Assembly: GCF_003435375.1 (NCBI RefSeq) | Contig: NZ_QWGL01000015.1 | Location: 1 to 64,000 of the forward strand | Length of the DNA: 64,000 bases | From: Clostridium sp. AM34-11AC | GTDB taxonomy: Bacteria; Bacillota; Clostridia; Lachnospirales; Lachnospiraceae | Direction: 5' to 3' | Part shown: piece by piece, positions 45,685-55,742 of the stretch | How positions within the stretch are numbered: the stretch's first letter is position 1 | How the letters are laid out: each line of letters begins with the position of its first letter | Translations under genes and position numbers: made by a program | Notes under the pieces: generated by a model | Database searches by the model: none | What the model was told of the DNA's origin: nothing | What the model saw: only the letters and a program-made list of their open reading frames with translations

Positions 45685-46686
45685 TTGAAATATTCCGGTA
45701 TCGGGGGACAGGCAGTATTAGAGGGTATCATGATGAAGAACAAGGACAATTACGCCACGGCTGTCAGAAAGCCGGACGGCGAGATCGTTGTCAAGAAAGA
45801 TACCTATGTGAGCATGACAGAAAAAGTAAAGTTTTTCTCCCTGCCGTTTGTGAGAGGAATCTTTAGTTTCGCGGACTCCATGATCCTGGGAATGCGTTCC
45901 CTGACATGGTCGGCAAGCTTCTTTGAGGACGATGAGGAGGACGAGGAGCCGGGAAAGTTCGAGAAATTTTTGATCGATACATTTGGTGAAAAAGTAGATA
46001 ATGTCGTTATGTCGGCGGTGATGGTATTCTCCATCTTTATGGCGATTGCGATCTTTATGGTACTCCCGCTTTTGATCGCGGGAATCTTCCGGAAATTTAT
46101 CCACTCTGAGACTGTGATGGCGATTCTTGAAGGCTGTATCCGAATTGCGATTTTCATCACCTACATTAAGGTGATCTCACGGATGGATGACATCAAGCGG
46201 ACGTTCATGTACCACGGATCGGAACATAAATGCATCAATTGCTTAGAGCATGGCCTTGTGCTCAACGTGGAGAATGTAAGAAAAAGCTCCAAAGAGCATA
46301 AGCGCTGCGGAACGAGCTTTCTTCTGATCGTTATGGTGATCAGCATCCTGTTCTTCATGGTGGTCCGTGTAGATACGATCTGGCTTCGGATCGTCAGCCG
46401 GATCGTCCTGATCCCGGTGATCGCGGGTGTCTCCTATGAGGTGCTCCGCCTTGCAGGAACCAGCAATTCGAAGATCATGGACATCGTCAGCCGTCCGGGC
46501 ATGTGGATGCAGGGACTTACGACAAAGGAGCCGGATGACTCGATGATCGAGGTAGCGATTGTCGCGGTCGAGGCTGTGTTTGACTGGAAGAAATATCTGG
46601 AAGAAAATTTCCCGGAGCAGTATCCGGCAGGATATTTTGAGAGAGAAGATCAGACAGGGAAGAACGCGCAGGAGATAACGGCATGA
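45685..46686 (+). CDS. DUF1385 (YqhQ-like) membrane protein
   Basis: This 333-residue protein is a DUF1385 family member with the N-terminal signature YSGIGGQAVLEGIMMK and a cluster of membrane helices in the middle and C-terminal half. The central HGSEHKCINCLEHG block is typical. It starts at TTG 45685 after atggaggtaaaatc, a rare start well supported by the ribosome site. It overlaps prmC by four bases; the same rpmE-DUF1385-prmC-prfA order is common in clostridia. Function is unknown. Confidence 0.88.
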   Translation: MKYSGIGGQAVLEGIMMKNKDNYATAVRKPDGEIVVKKDTYVSMTEKVKFFSLPFVRGIFSFADSMILGMRSLTWSASFFEDDEEDEEPGKFEKFLIDTFGEKVDNVVMSAVMVFSIFMAIAIFMVLPLLIAGIFRKFIHSETVMAILEGCIRIAIFITYIKVISRMDDIKRTFMYHGSEHKCINCLEHGLVLNVENVRKSSKEHKRCGTSFLLIVMVISILFFMVVRVDTIWLRIVSRIVLIPVIAGVSYEVLRLAGTSNSKIMDIVSRPGMWMQGLTTKEPDDSMIEVAIVAVEAVFDWKKYLEENFPEQYPAGYFEREDQTGKNAQEITA

Positions 46687-47846
46687 GCGAGATGAAGAAC
46701 GCTGTCGGGGCTGGAACAGGTCGGTCTGGAGATGATCTATGCGCGGGAAATAGTGTGCGTGAATTTAAGATCTGGGCAGATGTCCTAAACTACGGAAAAA
46801 AGATCTTAAAGAATGCGGGGATTGTGGAGGCGGATCTTGACGCCTGGTATCTGTTTGAGCAGAGCTTCGGGATCTCCAGGGCGCAGTATTTTCTTTGCGC
46901 AAGGGAGAACATTGTCGGAAGCACGGCACAGAAAATGACTGCTCAAGAGCAGACTGGTAATTCTTTGGAGAGCAAAAACGCGCTGGACTGTGTAGAACTG
47001 TGGCTGAAAGAGAAACTGTCAGCGTATGAGAACGCACTGAAAAAACGCGTAGCCCGCATTCCGCTGCAGCAGATCATAGGACAACAGGAGTTCATGGGAC
47101 TTTCGTTCTTTGTCAATGAGCATGTACTGATCCCGAGGCAGGATACGGAGACGCTGGTGGAGCTTGTGCTGCAGGAGCAGAAGGATAAGGATATTTCGAT
47201 CCTTGATATGTGTACTGGATCCGGCTGTATTGCGGTGAGCTTGAAGAAGCTTGGAGGATATGCGCATGTGGAAGGCGCGGATATCTCGGAAGAGTCGTTA
47301 AAGGTTGCAAAAAGAAATTCAGAAGAGATTCTTGAAAACAACGATGTAAATAATGATGCAGTCAGCAGCAGGACAGAACAAATACAGAATTGCACGAATC
47401 TGACAAATAATCAGAATAAACAGAATAATTCTGCAAAACGCAAGATTTCTGAAGCCAGCAAGCTGTCGCAGGCAGGTGTAACATTCCGCCACAGTGACAT
47501 GTTCAGCAATTTTCCGGAGACAGAACAGTTTGATGTGATCGTTTCCAACCCACCCTACATCCCCAGCGCAGTTATCGAAGAGCTGGAACCGGAAGTGCGG
47601 GACCATGAGCCGCGAGGAGCTCTTGACGGGACCGCGGACGGGCTTTATTTTTACAGAATTCTGGCAGAAGAATGTGCCAAACATCTGACGCCGGGAGGAC
47701 ATGTGTATTTTGAGACCGGATATGACCAGGGAGCAGCGGTGAAGGAACTGCTGGATATCCATGGTTTTAAGGATACAAGAGTGATTCAGGATCTGGCAGG
47801 AAAAGACCGCGTTGTGTGCGGAGCCTGGCAGACCGCAGGCGTATGA
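46683..47846 (+). CDS. prmC: Peptide chain release factor glutamine methyltransferase
   Basis: PrmC methylates the glutamine of the GGQ motif in release factors, and prfA follows immediately. The SAM-binding motif DMCTGSGCIAVSL and the catalytic SNPPYIP are intact. At 387 residues it is about 100 longer than usual. One insert lies before the conserved PLQQIIGQQEFMG. A second, rich in Asn, Gln, Ser and Thr (NNDVNNDAVSS to SKLSQ), sits between the SAM-binding strands and the catalytic motif. These low-complexity inserts are unusual, but the frame is intact. Confidence 0.92.
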   Translation: MSEMKNAVGAGTGRSGDDLCAGNSVREFKIWADVLNYGKKILKNAGIVEADLDAWYLFEQSFGISRAQYFLCARENIVGSTAQKMTAQEQTGNSLESKNALDCVELWLKEKLSAYENALKKRVARIPLQQIIGQQEFMGLSFFVNEHVLIPRQDTETLVELVLQEQKDKDISILDMCTGSGCIAVSLKKLGGYAHVEGADISEESLKVAKRNSEEILENNDVNNDAVSSRTEQIQNCTNLTNNQNKQNNSAKRKISEASKLSQAGVTFRHSDMFSNFPETEQFDVIVSNPPYIPSAVIEELEPEVRDHEPRGALDGTADGLYFYRILAEECAKHLTPGGHVYFETGYDQGAAVKELLDIHGFKDTRVIQDLAGKDRVVCGAWQTAGV

Positions 47847-47859
47847 GGAGGTTTTATAG

Positions 47860-48933
47860 ATGTTTGACCGTTTGGATGACATGTTACGGCATTACGAAGA
47901 GTTAATGCTGGAATTAAATAACCCGTCGGTGGCGGAAGACCAGAGAAAATTCCGCAAGCTGATGAAGGAGCAGGCAGACCTGGCGCCGATCGTTGACGCA
48001 TACAAGCAGTACAAGCAGGCGAAACAGGACGTGGAGGACAGCCTTACGCTTCTCGATGAGGAGAGCGACGAGGAGATGAAGGAACTCGCGAAGGAAGAAC
48101 TTGCCGACGCAAAGAAGAGGATCGAGGAGCTGGAACAGGAGTTAAAGATCCTGCTTCTCCCGAAAGACCCGAACGATGAGAAGAACGTAATCGTCGAGAT
48201 CCGTGCCGGTGCAGGCGGAGACGAGGCAGCATTATTCGCTTCCGAGTTATACCGCATGTATGTGCACTATGCGGAGAGCCAGCACTGGAAGACAGAGATG
48301 ATCAACGTCAGTGAGAGCGGAATCGGCGGCATGAAGGAAGTTGAGTTTATGATCACCGGACACGGCGCTTACTCCAAGTTAAAATACGAGAGCGGCGTCC
48401 ACCGTGTACAGCGTGTCCCGGAGACAGAGTCCGGCGGAAGGATCCACACCTCCACGGCAACCGTTGCCATCATGCCGGAGGCTGAGGAATTCGACGTTGT
48501 GATCGATGATAAGGATATCCGTATTGATGTTATGCGTGCGTCCGGTAACGGCGGACAGTGTGTCAACACCACAGACTCCGCGGTGCGCTTAACCCATATC
48601 CCGACAGGAATCGTGATCTACAGCCAGACTGAGAAGTCCCAGCTTCAGAACAAGGAGAAAGCGTTCCGTTTACTGCGTTCCAAGTTATATGATATGGAGC
48701 TGGAGAGACGCCAGAATGAGGAGGCGGCAGAGCGCCGCAGCCAGATCGGTACCGGTGATCGCTCCGAGAAGATCCGTACCTACAACTTCCCGCAGGGACG
48801 TGTGACAGACCACAGGATCAAGCTGACACTCTATAAGATCGATGCCATCATGGACGGCGATATTCAGGAGCTGATCGACAGCCTTATTGCGGCGGATCAG
48901 GCGGCGAAGCTTGCGAAGATGAATGAGAACTAA
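47860..48933 (+). CDS. prfA: Peptide chain release factor 1
   Basis: This 357-residue factor reads UAA and UAG stop codons. The catalytic GGQ lies in [18 protein letters not shown], and class I release-factor sequence continues through HIPTGIV and [23 protein letters not shown] blocks. It starts 13 bases after prmC with an aggaggtttt ribosome site. Confidence 0.97.
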   Translation: MFDRLDDMLRHYEELMLELNNPSVAEDQRKFRKLMKEQADLAPIVDAYKQYKQAKQDVEDSLTLLDEESDEEMKELAKEELADAKKRIEELEQELKILLLPKDPNDEKNVIVEIRAGAGGDEAALFASELYRMYVHYAESQHWKTEMINVSESGIGGMKEVEFMITGHGAYSKLKYESGVHRVQRVPETESGGRIHTSTATVAIMPEAEEFDVVIDDKDIRIDVMRASGNGGQCVNTTDSAVRLTHIPTGIVIYSQTEKSQLQNKEKAFRLLRSKLYDMELERRQNEEAAERRSQIGTGDRSEKIRTYNFPQGRVTDHRIKLTLYKIDAIMDGDIQELIDSLIAADQAAKLAKMNEN

Positions 48934-48940
48934 TTAAAAA

Positions 48941-48981
48941 ATACCTTCGAGGACCAGAAATGATCTTCGAAGGTATTTTTT
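48941..48981 (+). terminator. Terminator after prfA
   Basis: ATACCTTCGA (48941-48950) pairs perfectly with TCGAAGGTAT (48967-48976), followed by TTTTT. Confidence 0.85.
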
Positions 48982-48983
48982 AC

Positions 48984-49160
48984 CTCAGTCGAGAAGACTC
49001 CCGCCTCTTCAGGTGGTGAGTCATAACAAATTAGTCTCAGTGGGAGTTAGGTCTCCGACTGAGAGAGACGCTCCGCGAGGATGCGCAGTGATTCTGTAAA
49101 GAATATGTAAGCTTGCGCTGACCAGAATTACGTGTCAAGTCTCATGGACGTTCGACTTGA
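48984..49160 (+). repeat. Structured ~185-nt RNA-like repeat, copy 2
   Basis: CTCAGTCG (48984-48991) pairs with CGACTGAG (49056-49063). The inner CCGCCT/AGGTGG hairpin, GTGATTCTG/CAGAATTAC (with G-U) and CAAGTC/GACTTG stems correspond to those of copy 1 (38725-38919). It begins three bases after the prfA terminator and has no reading frame. Confidence 0.7.
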
Positions 49161-49163
49161 AAA

Positions 49164-49212
49164 ATGGGAAATTCCAAGAAATTCCCTATTTCACAAAAGG
49201 CACATTCTCTTT
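49164..49212. repeat. Short hairpin repeat (GGGAAATTCC family), copy 3
   Basis: ATGGGAAATTCC pairs with GAAATTCCCTA after a short loop and is followed by ttcacaaaaggcacattctcttt, similar to 18768-18815. Confidence 0.45.
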
Positions 49213-50560
49213 ATGAGAAAATAATCTTCTGCCACCGCCCGCTCCTGTACCTGCAGACGAAGAAGATTCCGCGGACAAGCCAGTCGATGGTCATAGCAAC
49301 CCAGACACCGAAGATTCCCATATGGAACACCATGGTCAGCAGGTAGCTGAAACCAAACCGGAACACCCACATGGAGATGATGGAGAGCACCATGGTGACC
49401 TTCACATCCGCCGCGGCGCGCAGCGTATTCGGCAGCGTGAAGGACAGCGGCCAGATCGTCACAACGCAGGCAGCATGATACAGGATAATATCGTTTGCAT
49501 ACTGGGCGGCCTCGTCGGAGAGATTGTAGACCGACAGGATAAACGGCAGCGCCAGGATCACGATGAGGTTTGATGCGATCAGGCAGAGATACTCCACGCG
49601 CATCATATGCTTTGTGTAATATTTTACCTGCTCGAAATCTCCCGCGCCGACGCACTGGGCGCAGACCGTGAGAAGTGCAAAGCCGAAGGACATGCCGGGC
49701 AGGATCGCAAAGTTCGCGATATTATTGCCGACCGCGTTCGCTGCCAGGGATGCGGTTCCGAGACCGGAGACGAGACTTAAAACGGCGATCTTTCCAAGCT
49801 GGAACATACTGTTCTCCAGGCCGTTCGGAATTCCGATATAGAGGATCTTTTTCAGCACATTCCACTTGATCTTAAACGGGTATGGGTGCAAAATGTGAAG
49901 TTCATGTTTCTGGTTGTTTAACAAAATAAGAATCACCACGCAGGCAACACCTCGGGACACGACCGTCGGGATCGCAACGCCCTCGACACCGCGGTGGAAT
50001 CCGAAGATTAAAAGTGCGTTTCCGAATACATTGATGGAGTTCATGAGTAGTGAGGTCTTCATGGCGATATTGGAATTTCCCATAGCACGGAAGATCGCGG
50101 CTCCCGCGTTGTACATGGCGATCATCGGGATGGAAGACAGAACGATCAGCAGGTAGGTACGACTGTCCTTCATGACTTCCGGCTCGATCTTTCCGAATAC
50201 ATGGTACAGGATCACGTTCTGTCCGAGGTAGCCGAGAATCATAATAAAGATCGAGAACAGGAATGTGAAGTTAAAAAGCTGGGCGGTCGCTTCGCAGCCG
50301 GTTTTCGGATCTTTTCTTCCAAGATACTGTCCGGCAATCACCGCACCGCCGGTGGCGAGAGCCGTGAAGATATTGATGATGAGAAGCATGACCGTGTCGA
50401 CCAAGGAAACACCAGAGACGGCTGCCTCCCCGACCCGGGCGACCATGATGGAGTCGGAAAGACCGACGGCGACCTGTAGAAACTGATCCACGATCAGGGG
50501 GATGATCAGGCGCACCAGGTCGTTCCGGCTGAAAAGACGATTATTCATATGTAGATACAT
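49211..50560 (-). CDS. MATE family efflux transporter
   Basis: This 449-residue protein has about twelve membrane helices in two halves, as in multidrug and toxin extrusion (MATE/NorM/DinF) pumps. The segments LIIPLIVDQFLQVAVGLSDS and PNGLENSMFQLGKIAVL are typical. The start at 50560 follows ctggaggatgtatct on the minus strand. Substrates are unknown. It is divergent from rmlA. Confidence 0.92.
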   Translation of the reverse strand: MYLHMNNRLFSRNDLVRLIIPLIVDQFLQVAVGLSDSIMVARVGEAAVSGVSLVDTVMLLIINIFTALATGGAVIAGQYLGRKDPKTGCEATAQLFNFTFLFSIFIMILGYLGQNVILYHVFGKIEPEVMKDSRTYLLIVLSSIPMIAMYNAGAAIFRAMGNSNIAMKTSLLMNSINVFGNALLIFGFHRGVEGVAIPTVVSRGVACVVILILLNNQKHELHILHPYPFKIKWNVLKKILYIGIPNGLENSMFQLGKIAVLSLVSGLGTASLAANAVGNNIANFAILPGMSFGFALLTVCAQCVGAGDFEQVKYYTKHMMRVEYLCLIASNLIVILALPFILSVYNLSDEAAQYANDIILYHAACVVTIWPLSFTLPNTLRAAADVKVTMVLSIISMWVFRFGFSYLLTMVFHMGIFGVWVAMTIDWLVRGIFFVCRYRSGRWQKIIFS

Positions 50561-50978
50561 CCTCCAGAAAAAAATATAATATAGGTTCTAACATATTTTT
50601 ATAAGATTTGCAATTGGGAAAAGTTCCGGTTTTTAAGTATGGTCCTGTGGTATGATTTCAGCGAATTTTCTTAAACAAAGGGATAGTCTATAAGAATATT
50701 TAAGAATAGAACTGCAAAGGGAAATGAATGTCGAAGAAGGTGCAAGGGCAGTTAAGAAAAGAGTCAGAAGGAAAAACAGATGTCTGCAGAGGGAAACGGA
50801 CAGCGAACATCATAGGTATGATGTGAAATATGGGGAAATTATAAAAAATCCACAAAAATCTTCATGTTTTTTAAGAGAATTATAAGAGGAAGTACCTTTA
50901 AAAGAAAAGGCATTTATGCTATAATGACCCCAGTATAGGGCGTAGTGTGCCCAAAAACAGATGAGAAAAGGAGAGCAT
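50561..50978 (+). promoter_or_regulatory. Divergent region between the MATE gene and rmlA, with an rmlA promoter
   Basis: A consensus TATAAT at 50920-50925, with a weak TTTAAA 17 bases upstream, is the likely rmlA promoter. The rest is AT-rich, and I see no gene or repeat in it. Confidence 0.5.
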
Positions 50979-51881
50979 ATGAAAGGAATCATACTTGCCG
51001 GCGGAAGCGGCACAAGACTGTATCCGCTCACTAAGGTAACTTCCAAACAGCTTTTACCAATTTATGATAAACCAATGATCTATTATCCGTTATCCGTGCT
51101 GATGAACGCAGGAATCAGAGATATCCTCATCATCTCCACACCGGACGATACCCCGAGATTTGAGGCGCTGTTAGGTGACGGAAAACAGTTCGGCGTGAAC
51201 TTATCCTACGCTGTACAGCCGAGCCCGGACGGACTTGCCCAGGCCTTCATCATCGGTGAAAAATTCATCAATGGTGACTCTGTTGCGATGATCTTAGGAG
51301 ATAATATCTTCCACGGACAGGGCTTAAAGAAACGTCTCCGTGCGGCAGCAGAGAAGGAGAAAGGCGCAACCGTATTCGGCTACTATGTCGATGATCCGGA
51401 GCGTTTCGGTATCGTTGAGTTCGATGAGACTGGAAAAGCGATCTCCATCGAAGAGAAGCCGGAAAAACCGAAGTCCAATTACTGCGTGACCGGTCTTTAC
51501 TTCTACGATAACCGCGTTGTCGAGTATGCGAAGAACTTAAAGCCGTCCGCAAGAGGCGAGCTTGAGATCACAGATTTAAACCGCATCTACCTTGAGAACG
51601 GCGAGCTGGATGTAACACTTTTAGGACAGGGCTTTACATGGCTTGACACCGGTACCCACGAGTCCTTAGTTGAGGCCACAAACTTCGTTAAGACCATCGA
51701 GACCCACCAGCACAGAAAGATCGCGTGTCTGGAAGAGATCGCCTACACGAATGGCTGGATCTCCAAGGAAGAAGTTATGGCCGCATACGAGATCTATAAG
51801 AAGAACCAGTACGGCCAGTATTTAAAGGATGTCATCGACGGAAAATATATCGACAAACTGCCGGGACACGCAGATAAGTAA
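50979..51881 (+). CDS. rfbA: Glucose-1-phosphate thymidylyltransferase
   Basis: This 300-residue enzyme makes dTDP-glucose from glucose 1-phosphate and dTTP, the first step to dTDP-L-rhamnose for wall or surface polysaccharide. The nucleotide loop [11 protein letters not shown] and the block [18 protein letters not shown] are exact for RmlA, as are GDNIFHG and [15 protein letters not shown] 50979 follows aaaggagagc. Confidence 0.96.
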   Translation: MKGIILAGGSGTRLYPLTKVTSKQLLPIYDKPMIYYPLSVLMNAGIRDILIISTPDDTPRFEALLGDGKQFGVNLSYAVQPSPDGLAQAFIIGEKFINGDSVAMILGDNIFHGQGLKKRLRAAAEKEKGATVFGYYVDDPERFGIVEFDETGKAISIEEKPEKPKSNYCVTGLYFYDNRVVEYAKNLKPSARGELEITDLNRIYLENGELDVTLLGQGFTWLDTGTHESLVEATNFVKTIETHQHRKIACLEEIAYTNGWISKEEVMAAYEIYKKNQYGQYLKDVIDGKYIDKLPGHADK

Positions 51882-52041
51882 AGAGAAAAAACAGCAGGCT
51901 TTCAGCGCACTCACGCCCAAACACAAAGCGTTTGAGTGGAAGCTTCTGAACTGATACAGGAAAGGATGGAACATGAGCTGAGTGTATTCCTGTAGGGAAA
52001 TTTTGCAGTCAGGATCATGTTCATGAAGGAGAAATAAACAC

Positions 52042-53079
52042 ATGAAAATCATCGTAACAGGCGGCGCCGGATTTATCGGCGGCAACTTCATCCACCATAT
52101 GGTAAACAAATACCCGGAGTACCAGATCGTAAACCTCGATCTCTTAACATACGCCGGAAATCTTGAGACATTAAAGCCGGTCGAGAATAAGCCGAACTAC
52201 AAGTTCGTAAAGGGCGACATCGCAGACCGTAAATTCGTATTCGACCTCTTCGAAAAAGAGAAACCGGATATCGTTGTAAACTTCGCAGCGGAGAGCCATG
52301 TTGACCGTTCCGTTGTAGATCCGGAAAGCTTTGTCCGCACAAATGTTATGGGAACTACAACGCTGCTTGACGCATGCCGCACCTACGGGATCAAGCGTTA
52401 CCATCAGGTTTCCACCGATGAGGTCTACGGAGATCTTCCGTTGGACCGCCCGGATCTCTTCTTCACAGAGGAGACACCGCTCCACACCTCCAGCCCGTAC
52501 TCTTCCTCCAAGGCAAGCGCTGACCTTTTCGTTCTCGCTTACCACAGAACCTACGGACTCCCGGTGACGATCTCCCGCTGCTCCAACAACTATGGCCCGT
52601 ACCACTTCCCGGAGAAGCTGATCCCGCTGATGATCAGCCGTGCCCTCGCAGACGAGGCGCTTCCGGTATACGGAACAGGCGAGAATGTCCGCGACTGGCT
52701 CCATGTTTCCGACCACTGTGAGGCCATCGACCTGATCATCCACAACGGACGTGTCGGTGAGGTTTATAACGTCGGCGGACACAATGAGAGAACAAACCTG
52801 GAGGTCGTTAAGACGATCTTAAAGGCATTAAATAAGCCGGAGAGCCTCATTAAATTCGTAACAGACCGCCCGGGCCACGACAGACGTTACGCCATCGACC
52901 CGACAAAGCTTGAGACAGAGCTTGGCTGGAAGCCGAAATACAACTTTGATACCGGTATCCAGCAGACGATCCAGTGGTATCTGGATAACGAGGACTGGTG
53001 GAAGCACATCTTAAGCGGTGAGTACAGCAATTACTTCGATAATATGTACGGCGACCGCCTCGGTAAAGATTTAAAGTAA
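52042..53079 (+). CDS. rfbB: dTDP-glucose 4,6-dehydratase
   Basis: This 345-residue short-chain dehydrogenase family enzyme converts dTDP-glucose to dTDP-4-keto-6-deoxyglucose. The NAD motif GGAGFIGGNF, the SHVDRS block, the catalytic TDEVYGDL and active-site YSSSKASAD are present. It follows rmlA after 160 bases that hold no gene. Confidence 0.97.
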   Translation: MKIIVTGGAGFIGGNFIHHMVNKYPEYQIVNLDLLTYAGNLETLKPVENKPNYKFVKGDIADRKFVFDLFEKEKPDIVVNFAAESHVDRSVVDPESFVRTNVMGTTTLLDACRTYGIKRYHQVSTDEVYGDLPLDRPDLFFTEETPLHTSSPYSSSKASADLFVLAYHRTYGLPVTISRCSNNYGPYHFPEKLIPLMISRALADEALPVYGTGENVRDWLHVSDHCEAIDLIIHNGRVGEVYNVGGHNERTNLEVVKTILKALNKPESLIKFVTDRPGHDRRYAIDPTKLETELGWKPKYNFDTGIQQTIQWYLDNEDWWKHILSGEYSNYFDNMYGDRLGKDLK

Positions 53080-53110
53080 GGCACTTTCAGGTGAAAGGAA
53101 TAACGCGAAC

Positions 53111-53959
53111 ATGAGAGTTTTAGTAACAGGCGTAAAAGGCCAGCTTGGTCATGACGTTGTAAATGAGATGGAAAAACGCGGTCTGACTCCGATCGGAGTC
53201 GATCTTGCGGAGATGGATATTACCGATAAAGAGGCATGCGACCGTGTGATCACGGAGGCAAATGTCGAGGCGGTCATCCACTGTGCCGCTTATACAGCGG
53301 TTGACGCAGCGGAGGACAATGTGGATGTTTGCATGAAGGTCAACGCAGGCGGGACAAGAAATATCGCGGAAGTCTGCAAAAAGCTCGGCATTAAGATGAT
53401 GTACATCAGCACGGACTATGTGTTCGACGGACAGGGAACCCGCCCGTGGGAGCCGGATGACGAGAGACATCCACTGAATGTCTATGGACAGTCCAAATAT
53501 GAGGGAGAGCTTGCAGTCGAGGAGCTGGTAGAGAAATTCTTTACCGTCCGCATCGCCTGGGTATTCGGCGTAAACGGCAAGAACTTTATCAAGACCATGC
53601 TGCGGATCGGAAAGGAGCGAGGAGCCGCATCTGTCGTTGATGATCAGATCGGATCCCCGACCTACACTTACGATCTCGCAAGACTCCTTGTGGATATGAT
53701 CCAGACCGACAAATACGGCAGATACCATGCGACCAACGAGGGACTCTGCTCCTGGTATGAGTTCGCGTGCGAGATCTTCCGCGCAGCCGGCATAGATGTC
53801 AAGGTGACACCGGTGCATTCCGATGAGTATCCGGCAGCAAAGGCAAAACGCCCGATGAACAGCCGGATGAGCAAGGAAAAGCTTACAGAGAACGGCTTCG
53901 AGCGTCTTCCGGAGTGGAAGGACGCGGTTGCGAGATATCTGAAGGAGATCACCTGGTAG
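53111..53959 (+). CDS. rfbD: dTDP-4-dehydrorhamnose reductase
   Basis: This 282-residue NADPH-dependent reductase performs the last step to dTDP-L-rhamnose. The motifs GVKGQLGHDVV, STDYVFDG and the active-site YGQSKYEGE are visible. It lies 31 bases after rmlB. The epimerase RmlC, normally encoded in the same cluster, is missing from this window. Confidence 0.96.
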   Translation: MRVLVTGVKGQLGHDVVNEMEKRGLTPIGVDLAEMDITDKEACDRVITEANVEAVIHCAAYTAVDAAEDNVDVCMKVNAGGTRNIAEVCKKLGIKMMYISTDYVFDGQGTRPWEPDDERHPLNVYGQSKYEGELAVEELVEKFFTVRIAWVFGVNGKNFIKTMLRIGKERGAASVVDDQIGSPTYTYDLARLLVDMIQTDKYGRYHATNEGLCSWYEFACEIFRAAGIDVKVTPVHSDEYPAAKAKRPMNSRMSKEKLTENGFERLPEWKDAVARYLKEITW

Positions 53960-54055
53960 AAGGATTCACTGCCTGAAAGCGGTGGAGTCTTACCGGACTG
54001 AGATAAAGATCAGGATTTGGCGGCGAAGGACCGGTCCTGCTTATAAAAAGACATA

Positions 54056-54094
54056 CGGCTGTCGGTGAAGACATGTTCTCCGGCAGCCTGTTTT
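54056..54094 (+). terminator. Terminator after rfbD
   Basis: GGCTGTCGG (54058-54066) pairs with CCGGCAGCC (54080-54088) with one G-U, followed by TGTTTTAT. Confidence 0.7.
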
Positions 54095-54188
54095 ATCAGA
54101 GAAAACAGGATCTGCGAAGTCCTGTCAGCAGCGTATCAATGCCGGACAGTTTGGTGCAGATGCGCATAATCTATGAAGAGACAGAAAA

Positions 54189-54255
54189 CCGCGGACTCTA
54201 TAGAGAATGAGGATATTGTTTTATGGAAATGTCCGATTCTCTATAAGGTTCGCGG
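54189..54255 (+). promoter_or_regulatory. Long hairpin immediately before the glmM ribosome site
   Basis: The arms 54189-54208 and 54236-54255 pair at 17 of 20 positions (including TATAGAGAAT/ATTCTCTATA and CCGCG/CGCGG) around a 27-base loop. The hairpin ends five bases before tggaggaaattg. It has no T tract and may control translation or mRNA stability. It lacks the catalytic core of a glmS ribozyme. Confidence 0.45.
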
Positions 54256-54275
54256 TATATGGAGGAAATTGAGGA

Positions 54276-55634
54276 ATGGGAAAATATTTTGGTACCGACG
54301 GCTTCCGCGGCGAGGCAAACGTCGATCTTACCGTGGAACACGCGTATAAAGTCGGAAGATTTCTCGGCTGGTATTATGGAAAACAGGCCAAGGGAGACCA
54401 CTGCAGAGTTGTGATCGGAAAAGACACGAGACGCTCCAGCTATATGTTTGAGTACTCCCTTGCGGCGGGACTCACGGCATCCGGCGCTGACACTTATCTT
54501 TTACATGTAACGACAACTCCGAGCGTGTCCCATGTGATCCGCACGGAAGATTTTGACTGTGGGATTATGATCTCCGCCAGCCACAATCCGTACTATGACA
54601 ATGGAATCAAGGTCATGAACGGCAACGGCGAGAAGCTTGAGGAGAGTGTGATCACAGAGATTGAGAAGTACTTAGACGGAGAGATGGAAGAGATCCCGCT
54701 TGCAAAGAGAGAACATATCGGAAGAACGCAGGATTTTGCAGCGGGAAGAAACCGCTATATCGGTTACCTGATCTCCATCGCTACGAGATCCTTTAAGGGT
54801 AAGAAGGTTGGCCTCGACTGCTCCAACGGAAGCGCCTCCTCCGTTGCGAAGAGCGTATTTGATGCCCTCGGCGCTGACACTTATGTCATCAACGATAAGC
54901 CTGACGGACTGAACATTAACCGCGGTTGCGGTTCCACACATATCGGGGAGCTTCAGAAATTCGTGAAGGAAAAAGGTCTCGATGTGGGCTTTGCCTATGA
55001 TGGTGACGCGGACCGCTGCCTGGCTGTGGATGAGAACGGAAACGTCGTGGACGGCGACCTGATCCTCTACATCTGTGGAAAGTACATGAAGGAACAGGGA
55101 CTTCTGCGCAACAATAAGATCGTTACCACAGTTATGTCAAACCTTGGCCTTTACAAGGCACTTGACCGTGAGGGCATCGGCTACGAGAAGACGGCTGTTG
55201 GCGACAAATATGTATATGAAAATATGTCAAAGACCGGAAACTGCCTCGGCGGTGAGCAGTCAGGACATATTATTTTCAGCAAATATGCGACTACCGGTGA
55301 CGGAATCCTGACGTCCTTAAAGATCATGGAGGTTATGCTGGAGAAAAAAGAAACACTCGGAACACTTGCCTCGGAGGTAACAATTCTTCCGCAGCTTTTA
55401 AAGAATGTCCGGGTGGCAGATAAAGCGGCTGCGCTGAACGATCCGGATGTGCAGGCAGCGGGAAAGGCTGTTGATGAGGCACTTGGAAATGACGGAAGAC
55501 TTCTCCTCCGTCAGAGCGGAACAGAGCCGCTGATCCGCGTTATGGTCGAGGCGGAGACACCGGAGATCTGCGAGAAGTACGTGGATCAGGTGATCGATGT
55601 ATTGAAGAAAAAAGGTCATGTGACAGAAAGCTGA
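54276..55634 (+). CDS. glmM: Phosphoglucosamine mutase
   Basis: This 452-residue enzyme interconverts glucosamine 6-phosphate and glucosamine 1-phosphate for peptidoglycan precursors. The start GKYFGTDGFRGEAN, catalytic Ser102 in MISASHNPYYDNG, the metal loop YDGDADRCLAVD and the phosphate loop RQSGTEPLIRVMVE identify it. It has its own terminator and follows a leader hairpin. Confidence 0.95.
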   Translation: MGKYFGTDGFRGEANVDLTVEHAYKVGRFLGWYYGKQAKGDHCRVVIGKDTRRSSYMFEYSLAAGLTASGADTYLLHVTTTPSVSHVIRTEDFDCGIMISASHNPYYDNGIKVMNGNGEKLEESVITEIEKYLDGEMEEIPLAKREHIGRTQDFAAGRNRYIGYLISIATRSFKGKKVGLDCSNGSASSVAKSVFDALGADTYVINDKPDGLNINRGCGSTHIGELQKFVKEKGLDVGFAYDGDADRCLAVDENGNVVDGDLILYICGKYMKEQGLLRNNKIVTTVMSNLGLYKALDREGIGYEKTAVGDKYVYENMSKTGNCLGGEQSGHIIFSKYATTGDGILTSLKIMEVMLEKKETLGTLASEVTILPQLLKNVRVADKAAALNDPDVQAAGKAVDEALGNDGRLLLRQSGTEPLIRVMVEAETPEICEKYVDQVIDVLKKKGHVTES

Positions 55635-55659
55635 TCGCTTGAAATATAAAATATGAAGG

Positions 55660-55693
55660 ATGAGGCAGTGAAATAATTTGCTGCCTCATTTTA
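55660..55693 (+). terminator. Terminator after glmM
   Basis: ATGAGGCAG (55660-55668) pairs with CTGCCTCAT (55681-55689), followed by TTTTA. Confidence 0.8.
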
Positions 55694-55742
55694 CATATGG
55701 TTATAATCTCAGAAAGGCTTGGGAGGTGTACAGTGACTTCGT

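Noticed and set aside
54189..54275. glmS-type ribozyme before glmM
   Set aside because: The segment is a single long hairpin far shorter than the ribozyme and without its core, and the gene is glmM rather than glmS.
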